The position numbers and the translations under genes were made by a program. Of a stretch of 5,185 bases of DNA, positions 4,538 to 5,185 are shown in pieces (the stretch's first letter is position 1; each line of letters opens with the position of its first letter). Source of the stretch: Omnitrophica WOR_2 bacterium RBG_13_41_10 (GTDB lineage: Bacteria > Omnitrophota > Gorgyraeia > Gygaellales > Profunditerraquicolaceae); the NCBI GenBank assembly GCA_001805465.1, contig MHGH01000006.1, positions 1 through 5,185 of the forward strand, given 5' to 3'. Under the pieces are notes generated by a model. The model searched no databases and was not told the DNA's origin. It saw nothing but the letters and a program-made list of their open reading frames with translations.

Positions 4538-4565
4538 CCATTCGCGCAACTTGGAATCGGTTTTT
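4527..4565 (+). terminator. possible Rho-independent terminator of the second HEPN gene
   Basis: AAAACCAATTTCCA (4527-4540) pairs with TGGAATCGGTTTT (4552-4564) with one bulge and one mismatch, around an 11-base loop, and ends in five T (4561-4565). The position just after the stop codon fits a terminator. The stem is AT-rich and the T run is part of it, so the call is tentative. Confidence 0.4.
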
Positions 4566-4574
4566 AAAAATTCC

Positions 4575-4634
4575 GGGGACACGTACCTAATTATTAAAGA
4601 TAGTAATTAATCAGCGAGTTCGGTACATCTCCCC
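4575..4634. repeat. REP-like composite hairpin (GGGGACACGTACC family)
   Basis: GGGGACACGTACC (4575-4587) pairs with GGTACATCTCCCC (4622-4634) at 11 of 13 positions. Directly inside is a second stem, TAATTATTA (4588-4596) with TAGTAATTA (4601-4609), one G-T pair, loop AAGA. A 12-base bulge (4610-4621) sits on the 3' side. A GC-rich foot starting GGGGAC and a bulged 3' side are typical of REP sequences mobilised by Y1-type transposases. It starts like the palindrome at 2555 but is a different family. Confidence 0.65.
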
Positions 4635-4683
4635 CAAATTATATTAAGGAGGCCGAACGAGGGTTGGCGCCGTAGTATTTCCT

Positions 4684-5185
4684 ATGCAGATAATACTTGT
4701 TATCATTTTTTTTCTCATATTTACCTCTTCCTGCTGTCATCCCGAAACGATCATACTTAAAAGTGGCAAAGCTCTTGAAGCAAAGATTATTGAACGGACC
4801 GATGAGTATATAAAAGTTGATGTGAGCGGCATACCCGTAACCTATTATTCCGATGAGATTGAAAGCGTTGATGGTGCGGAGTCTGTGCGAGAAACTATTG
4901 AATCTCTTGAACCACCCAAATCATTTCTTCCAAGAACGCCCGAAGAGATTTTTGAAAGGTATGCATCTGCGGTAGTCAGAATAGAGGAAGAGGAGAACCC
5001 TCTTGAGAATCCCAGCGAAGTGGGTTTTATCCTAAGGGAAGATGGGATAATTGTGACTAATTTCCATGTATTTGTAGCTCATGGATTACAAGGGTTTCAT
5101 GTTAGATTAAAAAATGGTCAAGTTTATCCTATGGCATCAGTAGTAGGATATGACTTTATGCGGGATATTTTTGTATTCAAAATAA
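4684..5185 (+). CDS. HtrA/trypsin-like serine protease, lipoprotein-like, 3' truncated by window
   Basis: The 167 visible residues begin with a hydrophobic signal (1-16) ending T-S-S-C-C. C17 could be a lipidated cysteine, though T at -3 is not ideal and the signal lacks N-terminal Lys/Arg. Residues 21-63 form a short beta domain (I-I-L-K-S-G-K-A-L-E-A-K-I-I-E-R-T-D-E-Y) common before envelope proteins of Omnitrophota-like genomes. From about 92 the S1C-type trypsin fold starts: A-S-A-V-V-R-I, G-F-I-L-R-E-D-G-I-I-V-T-N-F-H-V with catalytic H128, and R-D-I-F-V-F-K-I with catalytic D161. The serine and any PDZ domain lie beyond the window. The expected role is proteolytic quality control in the envelope. 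ATG 4684 is the only start after the in-frame stop at 4645. A consensus AAGGAGG at 4646-4652 is 31 bases away, too far to serve it, and a TATATT at 4640-4645 may be a -10 box. Confidence 0.8.
   Translation, partial: MQIILVIIFFLIFTSSCCHPETIILKSGKALEAKIIERTDEYIKVDVSGIPVTYYSDEIESVDGAESVRETIESLEPPKSFLPRTPEEIFERYASAVVRIEEEENPLENPSEVGFILREDGIIVTNFHVFVAHGLQGFHVRLKNGQVYPMASVVGYDFMRDIFVFKI

Noticed and set aside
4320..4541. 73-codon open frame on the minus strand
   Set aside because: It is opposite the HEPN R-N-x3-H motif region and inverted repeat of the + strand gene, with no start signals of its own.

Overview
The window looks like an accessory, repeat-rich stretch of a genome from an uncultivated bacterial lineage. 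Candidatus Omnitrophota (OP3) or a similar candidate phylum is my best guess. It rests on recalled resemblance: intergenic REP-like palindromes, purine-rich short tandem arrays, a CTGCC/GGCAG palindrome, and a lipoprotein carrying a short beta domain of the type 'IILKSGKALEAKIIERTDEY' before a trypsin-like domain. No rRNA, tRNA or marker gene is present, so the taxonomy is an inference. All supported genes lie on the + strand, are AT-rich and Lys-rich, and sit between GC-richer repeats.

Layout. 1-443 holds no convincing gene: a 22-bp perfect palindrome (5-26), about 145 bp of unexplained sequence, copy A of a 138-bp repeat (172-309), and a purine-rich array with 7-bp periodicity. A DUF3800 protein (444-1199) follows. 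1200-1602 is again gene-free: a strong-looking sigma70-type promoter pointing backwards into the DUF3800 gene (1241-1269), copy B of the repeat (1285-1422, 136/138 identical to A), and a second 7-bp array (1417-1507). Next come a tight two-gene unit, a HEPN-domain protein (1603-2244) and a DUF3467 protein (2246-2539) one base apart; a REP-type hairpin (2555-2594); an HNH/treble-clef-like zinc protein (2627-3037); a small single-span membrane protein (3092-3331); and a larger protein with a C-terminal HEPN domain (3502-4527) whose start lies just after a run of eight G. A terminator-like and REP-like hairpin region (4484-4634) ends this part. A lipoprotein-like, HtrA/trypsin-type serine protease begins at 4684 and runs off the window.

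How the genes may work together. Two HEPN proteins, each with an intact R-x4-H motif typical of HEPN ribonucleases, together with a DUF3800 RNase H-fold-type protein and an HNH-like protein, are the usual content of defence or toxin-antitoxin islands. The most interesting candidate system is the HEPN-DUF3467 pair: HEPN toxins are usually paired with a nucleotidyltransferase (MNT), and none is seen here. The repeat module (138-bp core with two predicted hairpins plus a heptad array) stands directly upstream of both the DUF3800 gene and the HEPN-DUF3467 unit, as if genes had been inserted behind, or exchanged between, copies of one leader. The protease at the right edge is probably ordinary envelope quality-control machinery unrelated to the island.
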